The position numbers and the translations under genes are program-made. Positions 8,536 to 17,496 of a stretch of DNA of 64,000 nt are shown here, in pieces. Below the pieces are notes generated by a model that worked only from the letters and a program-made list of their open reading frames with translations, was not told the origin of the DNA and searched no databases. Every line of letters begins with the position of its first letter. Positions within the stretch are counted from its first letter, which is position 1. Origin of the DNA: Aureimonas sp. SA4125 (GTDB lineage: Bacteria; Pseudomonadota; Alphaproteobacteria; Rhizobiales; Rhizobiaceae); contig NZ_AP025032.1 of the NCBI RefSeq assembly GCF_019973775.1, positions 4,706,501-4,770,500 on the forward strand. The letters are read 5' to 3'.

Positions 8536-9441
8536 ATGCGCATCAAGGAACCCTACGACATTCGTGACGAGCGTTTTGGCGCCATCGTCATGAACAATGT
8601 CGACCTGCACCAGCTGACGGACGAGTGCGCCTGGGCGGAAGGCCCGGTCTTCTTCGGCGACGGCAACTTTCTGCTCTGGAGCGACATCCCGACCAACCGC
8701 ATCCTGCGCTGGATTCCCGGCGTCGGCACCTCGGTGTTCCGAGCCGATTCCGGCAATTCCAACGGCCACACGCGCGATCGTCAGGGCCGCCTCGTCTCCT
8801 GCGAGCACCGCAACCGCCGCGTCAGCCGCACGGAATATTCCGGCGCGGTGACCGTTCTCGCCGACCGTTTCGACGGCAAGCGCCTGAACTCGCCGAACGA
8901 CGTCGTCGTGCGCCGTGACGGCTCGGTCTGGTTCACCGATCCGTCCTACGGCATCCTGTCGCAGTACGAAGGCGACCAGGCCGAGCCCGAGCAGCCCTGC
9001 CGCGGCGTCTACCGCATCGATCCCGCGGGCCGCGTCGACCGCGTCGTCGACGACTTCAACCAGCCGAACGGCCTCGCCTTCTCGCCGGACGAGCGGATCC
9101 TCTACATCGCCGATTCCGGCGCCAGCCACGACGGCAGCCTGCCGCGCCACATCCGCGCCTTCGACGTCTCGGAAGACGGCAGGCTCTCCAATGGCAGGGT
9201 GTTCTCGGAGATCGTCGACGCCGGCATTCCCGACGGCATCCGCGTCGACACGGCGGGCCGCGTCTGGTCGAGCGCCAGGGACGGCGTCCACTGCTTCTCG
9301 CCGGAGGGAACGCTGCTCGGCAAGATCCTGGTGCCGGAGACCGTCGCCAACCTCACCTTCGGCGGGCCCAAGAAGAACCAGCTCTTCATCGCCGCGACGC
9401 GCTCGATCTATTCGATCTTCGTCAACGCCGAAGGAGCGTGA
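8536..9441 (+). CDS. SMP-30/gluconolactonase/LRE family protein
   Basis: This six-bladed beta-propeller lactonase has 301 residues. The start at 8536 follows GGAGG by 6 bases; an upstream in-frame ATG at 8506 is unlikely. Diagnostic pieces are WAEGPVFFGDGNFLLWSDIP (Glu metal ligand), RLNSPNDVVVRRDGSVWFTDPSYG (Asn/Asp ligands), QPNGLAFSPDERILYIADSG and IPDGIRVDTAGRVWSS. Family members hydrolyse sugar lactones using a divalent metal. No signal peptide is visible, so it should act in the cytosol on a lactone made from the imported sugar. Its product would be a sugar acid, which fits the dehydratase encoded next. Confidence 0.93.
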   Translation: MRIKEPYDIRDERFGAIVMNNVDLHQLTDECAWAEGPVFFGDGNFLLWSDIPTNRILRWIPGVGTSVFRADSGNSNGHTRDRQGRLVSCEHRNRRVSRTEYSGAVTVLADRFDGKRLNSPNDVVVRRDGSVWFTDPSYGILSQYEGDQAEPEQPCRGVYRIDPAGRVDRVVDDFNQPNGLAFSPDERILYIADSGASHDGSLPRHIRAFDVSEDGRLSNGRVFSEIVDAGIPDGIRVDTAGRVWSSARDGVHCFSPEGTLLGKILVPETVANLTFGGPKKNQLFIAATRSIYSIFVNAEGA

Positions 9442-9529
9442 GGGGAGAAAAGTCCGTCGCTCCGGGGCAAGACAAGGGCAAGGGAGAGGAGCAAGGCGCG
9501 AAGTGAAGGGCGCTCAGGCTTAAGAACTC

Positions 9530-9753
9530 GTCATCCCGGCCTTGAGCCGGGATCCATGCCGGAGCGCTCTCACTGCCAAATCGTTTCAGGAGGAAGGTCC
9601 ACCGTTCTCGAACATGCGGCGTCTTGGCATGGATCCCGACTCAAGGCCGGGATCCATTCCAAACCATCTGAAACGAAGGCGCAGGGCGTCAGCCGTACCC
9701 ACTCATCTCGTTCAGCGTGACGGCATGGGTCCCGAATCAAGTCCGGGATGACG
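9530..9753. repeat. Compound palindromic repeat between lactonase and UxaA genes
   Basis: The outer arms are inverted copies: CGTCATCCCGGCCTTGAGCC (continuing GGGATCCATGCC) at 9530-9561, and GGCATGGGTCCCGAATCAAG (continuing TCCGGGATGACG) at 9722-9753. A third copy, GGCATGGATCCCGACTCAAG plus GCCGGGATCC, lies at 9627-9658. This CGTCATCCCGGCC...GGGATCCATGCC class is a familiar REP/BIME-like repeat of alphaproteobacteria. It occupies about half of the 468-base gap 9442-9909; the rest shows no gene. Confidence 0.85.
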
Positions 9754-9909
9754 AATTCTGAGAGGCCCGCGCGTCTCGCTCTCTTGCTGCCTCCCTCTCT
9801 CCGCACCAATGCCAAACAGCACGCCATGTCCGCCCACGCCACACCACCGCCAACCCGACATCGCATTGAGACGCCAGACCCTCGATCCTCCAACCGAAAC
9901 GAGCCCGCC

Positions 9910-11424
9910 ATGGCCACTCCCACCGTCCGCCTCGACACTGCCGACAACGTCGTCACCGCCCTGCGCCCGCTGGAGGCCGGGATCTTCGTCGAGACCGTCC
10001 AGACGCTCGCGATGATCCCGCGCGGCCACAAGGTGGCGACGCGGCCGATCGCGCGGGGCGAGGCGGTGGTGAAGTATGCGCAGGTGATCGGCTATGCCGC
10101 CGTCGACATTCCGGCCGGCGACCATGTCCACGTGCAGAACGTCGAGTTCCGCAACACGGTGCACGACTACCAGTTCTCGACCGATCTCAGGCCCGTCGCC
10201 ATGGTGCCGGAGGCCGAGCGCGACACCTTCATGGGCTATGCCCGCGCCAACGGCACGGTCGGCACGCGCAACACCATCGCCATCCTCACCTCGGTGAACT
10301 GCTCGGCCACCGCCGCCCGCCAGATCGCCGCCGCCTTCGGCCCGGCGGAACTGGCGGCCTATCCGAACGTCGACGGCGTCGTCGCCTATGTCCACGGCAC
10401 CGGCTGCGGCATGGCCGGCGACGGCGAGGGGTTCGACGCGCTGCAGCGGGTGATGTGGGGCTATGCCCGGCATCCCAATGTCGGCGGCGTGCTGATGGTC
10501 GGCCTGGGATGCGAGGTCAACCAGATCGACTGGCTGCTCGAGGCGAACGGCATCGAGAAGGGACCGCTGTTCCATGCCATGAACATCCAGGACGTCGCGG
10601 GTCTCCGGCGCACGATCGAGGTCGGCGTCGAGCGGGTCAAGGCGATGCTGCCGCTCGTCAACGAGGCCAGGCGCACGCCGTGCCCGGTGTCGGAGATCAT
10701 GGTCGGCCTGCAGTGCGGCGGATCGGATGCCTGGTCGGGCATCACCGCCAACCCGGCGCTCGGCTATGCCTGCGACCTCCTCGTCGCGCAGGGCGGGACC
10801 GGCGTTCTCTCCGAGACGCCGGAGATCTACGGCGCCGAGCATCTCCTGACGCGCCGTGCGGTCGACGCAAAGGTCGGCACCAAGCTCGTCAAGCTGATCG
10901 ACTGGTGGGAGGACTACACCGCCCGCAACAAGGGCTCGATGGACAACAATCCGAGCCCCGGCAACAAGAAGGGCGGTCTCACCACCATCCTCGAAAAGTC
11001 GCTCGGCGCCGCCGCCAAGGGCGGCACGTCGCCGCTGACCGGCGTCTTCAAATATGGCGAGCCGATCCGCACCAAGGGCTTCGTCTTCATGGATTCGCCG
11101 GGCTACGACCCGGCCTCGGTCACCGGCCAGATCGCGTCGGGCTGCAACATGATCGCCTTCACCACCGGCAGAGGCTCGGCCGCGGGCTACAAGCCGGCAC
11201 CCTCGATCAAGATCGCCACCAATTCGGAAATGTACCGGCGGATGACCGAGGACATGGACGTCGATTGCGGCCGCATCGTCTCGGAAGGGCTCTCCATCGA
11301 GGAGTCCGGCCGCGAGATCTACGACCTGATCGTCCGCGTCGCCTCCGGCGAGCAGTCGAAGTCGGAAGCGCAGGGGCTCGGCGACTTCGAGTTCGTGCCC
11401 TGGCAGATCGGCGCGACCATGTAG
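9910..11424 (+). CDS. UxaA family hydro-lyase (altronate dehydratase-like)
   Basis: The protein has 504 residues, the usual length for a full UxaA-type sugar-acid dehydratase. The N-terminal ~85 residues form the SAF-like small domain (TADNVVTALRPLEAG...). The large domain holds GYARANGTVGTRNTIAILTS, VAYVHGTGCGMAGDGEGF, GLQCGGSDAWSGITANPALG and QIASGCNMIAFTTGRGS, whose Cys/His are the expected metal ligands. It would remove water from an aldonic acid to give a 2-keto-3-deoxy sugar acid. ATG 9910 is chosen because the frame upstream (ATG 9748) runs from the repeat. It probably acts after the lactonase. Altronate is the type substrate, but the specificity here is not proven. Confidence 0.9.
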   Translation: MATPTVRLDTADNVVTALRPLEAGIFVETVQTLAMIPRGHKVATRPIARGEAVVKYAQVIGYAAVDIPAGDHVHVQNVEFRNTVHDYQFSTDLRPVAMVPEAERDTFMGYARANGTVGTRNTIAILTSVNCSATAARQIAAAFGPAELAAYPNVDGVVAYVHGTGCGMAGDGEGFDALQRVMWGYARHPNVGGVLMVGLGCEVNQIDWLLEANGIEKGPLFHAMNIQDVAGLRRTIEVGVERVKAMLPLVNEARRTPCPVSEIMVGLQCGGSDAWSGITANPALGYACDLLVAQGGTGVLSETPEIYGAEHLLTRRAVDAKVGTKLVKLIDWWEDYTARNKGSMDNNPSPGNKKGGLTTILEKSLGAAAKGGTSPLTGVFKYGEPIRTKGFVFMDSPGYDPASVTGQIASGCNMIAFTTGRGSAAGYKPAPSIKIATNSEMYRRMTEDMDVDCGRIVSEGLSIEESGREIYDLIVRVASGEQSKSEAQGLGDFEFVPWQIGATM

Positions 11425-11545
11425 CGGTGCCGGCGGACGGCTCGGAGCGCCTTGCCGCCGTGCCGTCTGCCGCATCGTCAGGGTGCCGATGGATCGATGC
11501 GGGGTCCGAGGCATTGATAGGCATTCATCCAAATGGAGATGCCCC

Positions 11546-11980
11546 GTGACCGACATGACTCTTGCCGACCTGTCCAAGAAGATGGCCGACATCGATTTTG
11601 CCATGCTGTCCACCCGCGCCGAGAACGGCGCCATCGCCGCCCGCCCGATGAGCAATAATGGCGACGTCGAGTATGACGGCGATTCCTGGTTCTTCACCTA
11701 CGAGGAGGCCCATACCGTCGCCGACATCGAGCGCGATGCGAAGGTCGGCCTGTCCTTCCAGGGTGCCAAGAGCCTCCTCGGCAAGCCGCCGCTGTTCATC
11801 GCCGTCGAGGGCACGGCCGAGCTCATTCGCGACAAGGTGGCCTTCGCCGCGCATTGGACGAAGGACCTCGACTACTGGTTCGAGCAGGGCATCGACACGC
11901 CCAACATCGTGCTGATCAAGGTGAATGCCAGGCGCATCCACTATTGGAACGGCAAGGACGAGGGCGAGATCCGCCTCTGA
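11546..11980 (+). CDS. Pyridoxamine 5'-phosphate oxidase-family (general stress type) protein
   Basis: This is a small split-barrel flavin-binding-type protein of 144 residues. GTG 11546 is preferred as start because GGAGA lies 6 bases upstream; ATG 11555 is the alternative. Recognisable pieces are IDFAMLSTRAENGAIAARPM at the N terminus, SWFFTYEEAHTVADIERDAK in the middle, and a C terminus ending HYWNGKDEGEIRL. This matches the general stress protein 26-like branch, which binds FMN or a related cofactor; its physiological substrate is generally unknown. It stands alone, convergent with rsgA. Confidence 0.85.
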   Translation: MTDMTLADLSKKMADIDFAMLSTRAENGAIAARPMSNNGDVEYDGDSWFFTYEEAHTVADIERDAKVGLSFQGAKSLLGKPPLFIAVEGTAELIRDKVAFAAHWTKDLDYWFEQGIDTPNIVLIKVNARRIHYWNGKDEGEIRL

Positions 11981-12041
11981 CGGCCTCGTCCCGTCGCGGC
12001 GATGCTGCGCCGAACACCGTTCCCGGGCCTGAAGGTTCGGG

Positions 12042-13139
12042 TTAGCGCTTCCTGCCGCGCGGCGCCGTGACCCGGTTGCCGCGCGGTCCCGTCTGCACCG
12101 GTGTGTTGGCGGTGTTCTCGCCCTGCAGCTTGCGCCAGCGCGTCAACCGGTCGGGATCGAGCACTCCTTCCCGGATCGCCGCCTGCACGGCGCAGCCGGG
12201 CTCGTGCGCATGCGTGCAGTCGCGAAACTTGCACCGCGGCGCGAGCTCGGTGATCTCGGCAAACAGTGTATCCAGTCCGTAGCCCGAGTCGGAGACGTGC
12301 AGCGTGCGCATGCCCGGCGTGTCGATGACCCAGCCGCCGCCGGCGATGGCGTGAAGCGAGCGCGCCGTGGTGGTGTGCCGGCCCTTGGCGTCCTGCTCGC
12401 GGATGCCACCCGTGACCTGCGGCGCCGCCATGCCGGGACCGGCGAGCGTGTTGACGAGCGTCGACTTGCCGACGCCGGACGAGCCGACGAGGGCGACCGT
12501 TCGGCCTTCGCCGCACCAGGGCGCCAGCACCGCCGGCGCGTCGTCGGCCCGCGGATTGATGAAGATGACCGGCAGCCCGCGTTGCAGCGCCCCCGCCTTC
12601 GTCCGATAGTCTTCCGCCGTCATGCCGGCTTCGCCGGCGTCATGCCCTGCTTCGGGTCCCGCCTGGCCGATCATGTCGGCCTTGGTCAGCAGGATCACCG
12701 GTTCCGTGCCGGCCTGGTTGGCGAGCGCCAGATAGCGCTCCAGGCGCGCCGGGTTGAAGTCGGCATTGCAGGAGGTGACGATGAACAGCGTGTCGACATT
12801 GGCGGCCGCCAGCTGCGGCTCGCCGGCGCCCCCGATGCGCCGCTCGAGGACGGTGCGCCGATCGAGCCGGCGGCGCAGCATCTGCGTTCCGGGATCGACG
12901 AGCACCCAGTCGCCGACGGCGTAGTCGCCGGTATTGGCATGCGGCGGCAGCACGAGGCGCACCGTCCCGCCGGGGCTCAGCGCGGTCAGCCGGGCGCGGT
13001 GGACATTGGCGATCCGGCGCGGGACGAGATCGGCATCCTCCGGCCCGAGCTGCGCCTCGAAGAATTCGGACCAGCCGAGGATGGCGGGCGAGAGCGGAAC
13101 ACCGTCGGGCGAAACGGGGGGGTCGGCAGGATCTGTCAC
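12042..13139 (-). CDS. rsgA: Ribosome small-subunit-dependent GTPase A
   Basis: RsgA is a circularly permuted GTPase that assists late 30S subunit maturation. In this 365-residue protein the G4-like motif LLTKADM (residues 151-157) precedes the P-loop GSSGVGKST (219-227), and DTPGM (273-277) is G3, which is the expected permuted order. An OB-fold lies N-terminal (residues ~40-105). The C-terminal zinc knuckle has CKFRDCTHAHEPGC (Cys303, Cys308, His310, Cys316). It follows folC by 87 bases on the same strand and may be read from the trp-accD-folC transcript. Confidence 0.95.
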   Translation of the reverse strand: MTDPADPPVSPDGVPLSPAILGWSEFFEAQLGPEDADLVPRRIANVHRARLTALSPGGTVRLVLPPHANTGDYAVGDWVLVDPGTQMLRRRLDRRTVLERRIGGAGEPQLAAANVDTLFIVTSCNADFNPARLERYLALANQAGTEPVILLTKADMIGQAGPEAGHDAGEAGMTAEDYRTKAGALQRGLPVIFINPRADDAPAVLAPWCGEGRTVALVGSSGVGKSTLVNTLAGPGMAAPQVTGGIREQDAKGRHTTTARSLHAIAGGGWVIDTPGMRTLHVSDSGYGLDTLFAEITELAPRCKFRDCTHAHEPGCAVQAAIREGVLDPDRLTRWRKLQGENTANTPVQTGPRGNRVTAPRGRKR

Positions 13140-13226
13140 GGCACGTCCATGTCTGAGGCAAGGAGCAGAAAGAACGCCCCGCCATCGTCGGTCGTTCGTC
13201 GGCGGGGTTCCGCCGGCGATCTCTGG

Positions 13227-14558
13227 CTATTTCGGTGCGAGCCCGCTGAGGGCCAGTACCTCGCCGACGAGATAGAGCGAGCCGCAGATCAGGAAACGCG
13301 GCGCGGGTTCGCTCTGCCAGTTCGTGCAGACGAGGCGGATGGCCTCCTCGACGCTGTCGCAGGGCTCGGCATCGAGGCCGGCCTCGATCGCCGCGTCGGC
13401 GAGGATGTCGGGATCGATCCCGGCGTCGGACGTCGACACCGGCACCGTGAAGACGTGGCGCACCATGCCCTTGAAGGCGGCGAAGAAGCCGAGCGGATCC
13501 TTCGTGTTGATCATGCCGACGATCAGGAACAGCGGCCGCTGCACCCTGTCCTCCATCTCGGCCACGGCCTCGGCGATGACGAGGCCGGCGCCGGGATTGT
13601 GGCCGCCGTCGAGCCAGATCTCGGTGCCCGGCACGGCCGCCCGCGCAAGCGGCCCGGCCGTCAGGCGCTGCAGCCGTCCTGGCCATTCCGCCGCGAGGAT
13701 GCCGGTGGCGATGGCGGCGTCGCTCGGGTCGAAGCCGGCCGCCCGGAGTCCGGCGATGGCCACGGCGGCATTCGTCATCTGGTGGCGGCCGGGCAGGCGC
13801 GGCATCGGCAGGTCGAGGAGACCGTGGTCGTCCTGGTAGACCAGACGACCGTTCTCGGCGAACGCAAAGAAATCCTCGCCATAGAGGAGGAGCGGCGCTT
13901 TGGCCCGGACGGCGGCGGCACGAATGACCTCGGCGGCCACCGCCTCGCTCTGATGGCCGACGACGACCGGCACGCCGCGCTTGATGATCCCCGCCTTCTC
14001 CGCCGCGATGAGCTCGACGCGGTCGCCGAGAAAGGACTGGTGATCGAGCGAGATGGTGCTGATGACGCAGGCGGCGGGCGCCTCGATGACGTTTGTCGCG
14101 TCGAAGCGGCCGCCGAGGCCGACCTCGACCAGCGCCGCGTCGGCGGGATGCTCGGAAAACAACAGGAATGTCACGGCCGTCAGGATTTCGAAGACGGTGA
14201 TCGGCTCGTCCGCATTGGCCCTGGCGACTCGCGCGATCGCTTCGGCCAGCACCGCGTCCTCCACGAGCCGCCCGCCGCCGACCTGGCCGAGACGGTAGCG
14301 TTCGTGCCAGTTGACGAGATGCGGCGAGGTGTGGGTGTGCACCGACTTGCCGTCGGCCTCGAGGATGGCGCGCGAGAAGGCGACGACCGATCCCTTGCCG
14401 TTGGTGCCGGCGACGTGCAGCACCGGCGGAAGCTGGCGCTGCGGATCGCCAAGGCGCGTCAGCAGCCGGCGGATCCGGTCGAGGGCGAGATCGAAACCCT
14501 TGGGATGCTTCAGCAGCAGCCGGTCGATCTCGGCAGCGGCGAGCCCCGTCATGGTCAT
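13227..14558 (-). CDS. folC: Bifunctional folylpolyglutamate synthase/dihydrofolate synthase
   Basis: FolC adds glutamate to dihydropteroate and then extends folate polyglutamates, using ATP in the cytosol. The 443-residue protein has the ATP loop VAGTNGKGSVV at residues 49-59, the Mur-ligase-type EVGLGGRFDATNV (Glu and Asp ligands) and the SLDHQSFLG motif. A C-terminal domain begins at WPGRLQRL, with DGGHNPGA following. It lies 58 bases after accD; accD-folC adjacency downstream of trp genes is the usual Hyphomicrobiales order. Confidence 0.96.
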   Translation of the reverse strand: MTMTGLAAAEIDRLLLKHPKGFDLALDRIRRLLTRLGDPQRQLPPVLHVAGTNGKGSVVAFSRAILEADGKSVHTHTSPHLVNWHERYRLGQVGGGRLVEDAVLAEAIARVARANADEPITVFEILTAVTFLLFSEHPADAALVEVGLGGRFDATNVIEAPAACVISTISLDHQSFLGDRVELIAAEKAGIIKRGVPVVVGHQSEAVAAEVIRAAAVRAKAPLLLYGEDFFAFAENGRLVYQDDHGLLDLPMPRLPGRHQMTNAAVAIAGLRAAGFDPSDAAIATGILAAEWPGRLQRLTAGPLARAAVPGTEIWLDGGHNPGAGLVIAEAVAEMEDRVQRPLFLIVGMINTKDPLGFFAAFKGMVRHVFTVPVSTSDAGIDPDILADAAIEAGLDAEPCDSVEEAIRLVCTNWQSEPAPRFLICGSLYLVGEVLALSGLAPK

Positions 14559-14616
14559 GTCCTCGTCTGGTCCACCCTGAGCGTGATCGGGCGCAGGCGC
14601 CCCGGCAAGGCCGACC

Positions 14617-15570
14617 TCATGCCGCCTCGATCGCCTCGACGGGCATCTCGCTCGGCGCAGTGTCGACGTCGGCCAGGGGCGCCGCGGTCTTGGTCAGCAG
14701 CTTCAGGAGCCTCGCAATGGTGGATTTCATCTGGTGGCGATGGACGACCATGTCGACCATGCCGTGCTCCATCAGATATTCCGCCCGCTGGAACCCCTCG
14801 GGGAGCTTTTCGCGAATCGTCTGCTCGATGACGCGCTGCCCGGCAAAGCCGATGAGGGCGCCCGGCTCGGCGATATGGACGTCGCCCAGCATGGCGTAGG
14901 AGGCGGTGACGCCGCCGGTGGTCGGGTTGGTGAGGACGACGATGTAGGGAAGCTTTGCCTCCTTCACCATCTCGACCGCGACCGTGGTGCGCGGCAGCTG
15001 CATCAGCGACAGGATGCCCTCCTGCATGCGCGCGCCGCCGGAGCCGGCGAACAGCACCAGCGGCCGGTGCTCGGCGACCGCCGTCTCGGCCGCCGTGACG
15101 ATGGCCTCGCCGGCGGCAAGGCCGAGCGAGCCGCCCATGAAGGAGAAATCCTGCACCGCCGCGACGATCGGCAGGCCCTCGATCGTGCCGGTGCCGACGA
15201 GGATGGAATCCTCCATGCCGGTCTTCGCCCGGCTGTCCTTCAGGCGGTCGGTATAGCGACGCTCGTCGCGAAATTTCAGCGGGTCGACCGCGACCTTCTT
15301 CAGCTCGATCGCGTGGACCGCACCGTCGTCGAGAAAATGCTTCAGCCGCTCGCGGGCGGAGATGCGCATGTGATGGCCCGAAGTCGGGATCACCCACTGA
15401 TTGGCCTCGAGGTCCTTGTGAAAGACCATCTCGCCGGTCTCGGGACACTTGATCCAGAGATTCTCCGGCACTTCCGAGCGCGTCAGGAGGCTGGTGATCT
15501 TCGGGCGGACGTAGTTGGTGATCCAGTTCAAGCGGTTCTTCCCGTTTGGCGGAGCGAGCGGCGGCGGCAA
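14617..15570 (-). CDS. accD: Acetyl-CoA carboxylase carboxyltransferase subunit beta
   Basis: AccD pairs with AccA to move the carboxyl group from biotin to acetyl-CoA, the committed step of fatty-acid synthesis. The 317-residue protein carries the crotonase-like core with [20 protein letters not shown], the acyl-CoA-binding [16 protein letters not shown] and [15 protein letters not shown]. The N-terminal zinc ribbon of E. coli AccD has four Cys. Here the region reads [20 protein letters not shown] with only one Cys, and later GHHMRIS without the second pair. I recall the same loss in Rhizobium AccD, so it is a lineage trait rather than decay. It follows trpA by 35 bases. Confidence 0.96.
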   Translation of the reverse strand: MPPPLAPPNGKNRLNWITNYVRPKITSLLTRSEVPENLWIKCPETGEMVFHKDLEANQWVIPTSGHHMRISARERLKHFLDDGAVHAIELKKVAVDPLKFRDERRYTDRLKDSRAKTGMEDSILVGTGTIEGLPIVAAVQDFSFMGGSLGLAAGEAIVTAAETAVAEHRPLVLFAGSGGARMQEGILSLMQLPRTTVAVEMVKEAKLPYIVVLTNPTTGGVTASYAMLGDVHIAEPGALIGFAGQRVIEQTIREKLPEGFQRAEYLMEHGMVDMVVHRHQMKSTIARLLKLLTKTAAPLADVDTAPSEMPVEAIEAA

Positions 15571-15605
15571 GCCGGAGCGTTCATCGCCGTCACATGGCCT
15601 TTAAT

Positions 15606-16439
15606 TCAGGCCTCTGCAAGGCTCGGCGCGCGCACGCCGCTGGCAAGCGCCCGGACGAGATCCAGCACGGCCTCCTTCGTCCCCGGCGTCGCGCGACCCT
15701 CCTCCAGCGTCGCCTCGATCGCCCCGATCAGCGCCGAGCCGACGACGACGCCGTCGGCAGCGTGGCCGATGGCGTTCGCCTGCTCGGGCGTGCGCACGCC
15801 GAAGCCGACGCAGACCGGAAGGTCCGTGTGGCGCTTGATCCGCGCCACCGCCGCGCCGACCTTGCCGGCATCGGGCGCGGCCGCCCCGGTGATGCCGGTG
15901 ATCGAGACGTAGTAGACAAAGCCCGAGGTGTTGGCGAGGACGGCCGGCAGCCGCTTGTCGTCGGTCGTCGGCGTCGCCAGGCGGATGAAGTTGAGGCCCT
16001 GGGCGAGCGCCGGCAGGCAGAGCTCGTCGTCCATCTCCGGCGGCAGGTCGACGACGATGAGGCCGTCGACGCCGGCCGCCAGTGCCGCCGCGACGAAGGC
16101 GTCGACGCCGTAGACGTAGATCGGGTTGAAATAGCCCATCAGGATGATCGGCGTCGCCTGGTCGCCCTGGCGGAAGCGCGCGACGGTGGCGAGCGTCTTG
16201 CGCAGCGTCTCGCCGCCGTTCAACGCCCGAAGCCCCGCCTTCTGGATCGCCGGCCCGTCGGCCATGGGATCGGAGAAGGGCATGCCGAGCTCGATCAGGT
16301 CCGACCCCGCGGCCGGCAGGGCGGCCATGATGTCAAACGCGGTCTCGCCATCGGGATCGCCCGCCATCAGGAAGGTCACCAGCGCCGGGCGCCCCTCGGC
16401 CTTGAGGCTGGCGAAACGGTCTTCGATGCGTGTGGTCAT
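15606..16439 (-). CDS. trpA: Tryptophan synthase alpha chain
   Basis: TrpA cleaves indole-3-glycerol phosphate and passes indole to TrpB. The 277-residue protein has both catalytic acids, Glu50 in [11 protein letters not shown] and Asp61 in MADGP (E. coli Glu49/Asp60). It also has the phosphate-binding GFGVRTPEQ and a following GVVVGSAL. Normally trpA directly follows trpB; here a 1,056-base foreign-looking gene separates them. The trpA ATG lies one base after that gene's TAA. The 16 bases before the ATG (ACAGACAATGGCTTAA) contain no Shine-Dalgarno, so trpA is probably translated by re-initiation after the inserted gene. Confidence 0.97.
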   Translation of the reverse strand: MTTRIEDRFASLKAEGRPALVTFLMAGDPDGETAFDIMAALPAAGSDLIELGMPFSDPMADGPAIQKAGLRALNGGETLRKTLATVARFRQGDQATPIILMGYFNPIYVYGVDAFVAAALAAGVDGLIVVDLPPEMDDELCLPALAQGLNFIRLATPTTDDKRLPAVLANTSGFVYYVSITGITGAAAPDAGKVGAAVARIKRHTDLPVCVGFGVRTPEQANAIGHAADGVVVGSALIGAIEATLEEGRATPGTKEAVLDLVRALASGVRAPSLAEA

Positions 16440-16440
16440 T

Positions 16441-17496
16441 TTAAGCCATTGTCTGTAAAACTTGGAGATAACGGGATGTCTTGCGAAGCATAGGCAGGGT
16501 AGAGTCCGGCATCGGATCTGGACTAAAATGCATCACTTCGTTTCGTACAACTCTTACTGCATCAAGGGTTGAGCAGAACTGAGTTCTATCAATATTAAGA
16601 GGAAACGGATTTGGGATTATATCGACATTTTGGAAGATCCTAAGATACTGGCCAAATGTTAAATCATATACACTATTATATTTGTCAGTTAGATTCAAAA
16701 TTTTGATTAGTGTAAAATTATCGCATTTTATCCATTTTTGTAAAATAATTCTTATTTGGCTTTCAATCTCATTAAGAAGCAAAAATGGCTCAGTAATCTG
16801 TTGAAACTGTAAGCTAAGATCAGTAGTTGTTACAATACCAGACAATGTCTGATCAGTATCTCTAACGAGAACGTATTCATTATCGATTACTTGTCGGATT
16901 GTGGAGAACAAATAGCTATTTTTATTGATGATAACTGCCGAATCCATAAAGTCCTTCACCGTCTTCCCGCCCACGCCTGACGCAAGGCGCTCTCCTATGG
17001 ATCTCCACGAAATGATGCCCTTAATTTCACGGGGTGTTGTGAGCACTGGAAGCTGGGAAAAGTCGTGAGTCATCATTAATGTTACTGCTCGACCTATAGA
17101 GTCGTCAGGTGCAACCACTATCATTCTAGTTGACGCTGATGGAAGCGACCCAACACGTAGCAATGGGTCAGTAAAGTTAATTGAAGCTTGCTCAAAAACC
17201 GCCTCTACTGCGACTGATTCTTCAGATTTATCTGGTTTAAATAAGCAAATTTGAATTACATCGTCTATATACGTTTCCGTATAGTCAGGAACAGTAACTA
17301 AATTGTATGTATTTAAAAGGCTATTGATCCAAGCGACTTTGCTAGGCCCTCTGCGCTGCGCATCAAACCACCACAAAAATTCTCTGACCGTAATATCTAC
17401 AGGCTCCGCACCGCCTTCCAAAGCTAATTGGACCTCTTCAAGGATCTCCTCCGAAGTTTCAAAATGATCATACGGTTTCGATAGACTGTACGACAT
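16441..17496 (-). CDS. AT-rich CBS-domain/HEPN-like protein inserted between trpB and trpA
   Basis: The protein has 351 residues. Residues ~118-175 and ~178-232 form two CBS repeats, which usually bind adenosine nucleotides ([20 protein letters not shown], then [30 protein letters not shown], then IVTTTDLS). Residues ~235-351 are helical and end in [18 protein letters not shown]318-x4-H323 is the catalytic-type Rx4-6H motif of HEPN ribonucleases, and I recall a similar VREIRN..MHF pattern in Swt1-like HEPN domains. Residues 1-90 ([13 protein letters not shown] region) I cannot assign. The gene is about 40% G+C by eye against about two-thirds around it. Its ATG overlaps the trpB stop (TGATG), and its TAA is one base before trpA. 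It looks like a recently acquired operon-embedded nucleotide-sensing RNase or regulator. That function is inference. Confidence 0.8.
   Translation of the reverse strand: MSYSLSKPYDHFETSEEILEEVQLALEGGAEPVDITVREFLWWFDAQRRGPSKVAWINSLLNTYNLVTVPDYTETYIDDVIQICLFKPDKSEESVAVEAVFEQASINFTDPLLRVGSLPSASTRMIVVAPDDSIGRAVTLMMTHDFSQLPVLTTPREIKGIISWRSIGERLASGVGGKTVKDFMDSAVIINKNSYLFSTIRQVIDNEYVLVRDTDQTLSGIVTTTDLSLQFQQITEPFLLLNEIESQIRIILQKWIKCDNFTLIKILNLTDKYNSVYDLTFGQYLRIFQNVDIIPNPFPLNIDRTQFCSTLDAVRVVRNEVMHFSPDPMPDSTLPMLRKTSRYLQVLQTMA

Noticed and set aside
12204..14831. Long plus-strand frame (~875 codons) opposite rsgA and folC
   Set aside because: It is antisense to two unmistakable housekeeping genes and lacks any domain signature.
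14641..15570. AccD as a decayed gene because zinc-ribbon cysteines are missing
   Set aside because: The same Cys loss occurs in Rhizobium AccD as I remember it, and the catalytic core is intact, so this is a lineage feature.
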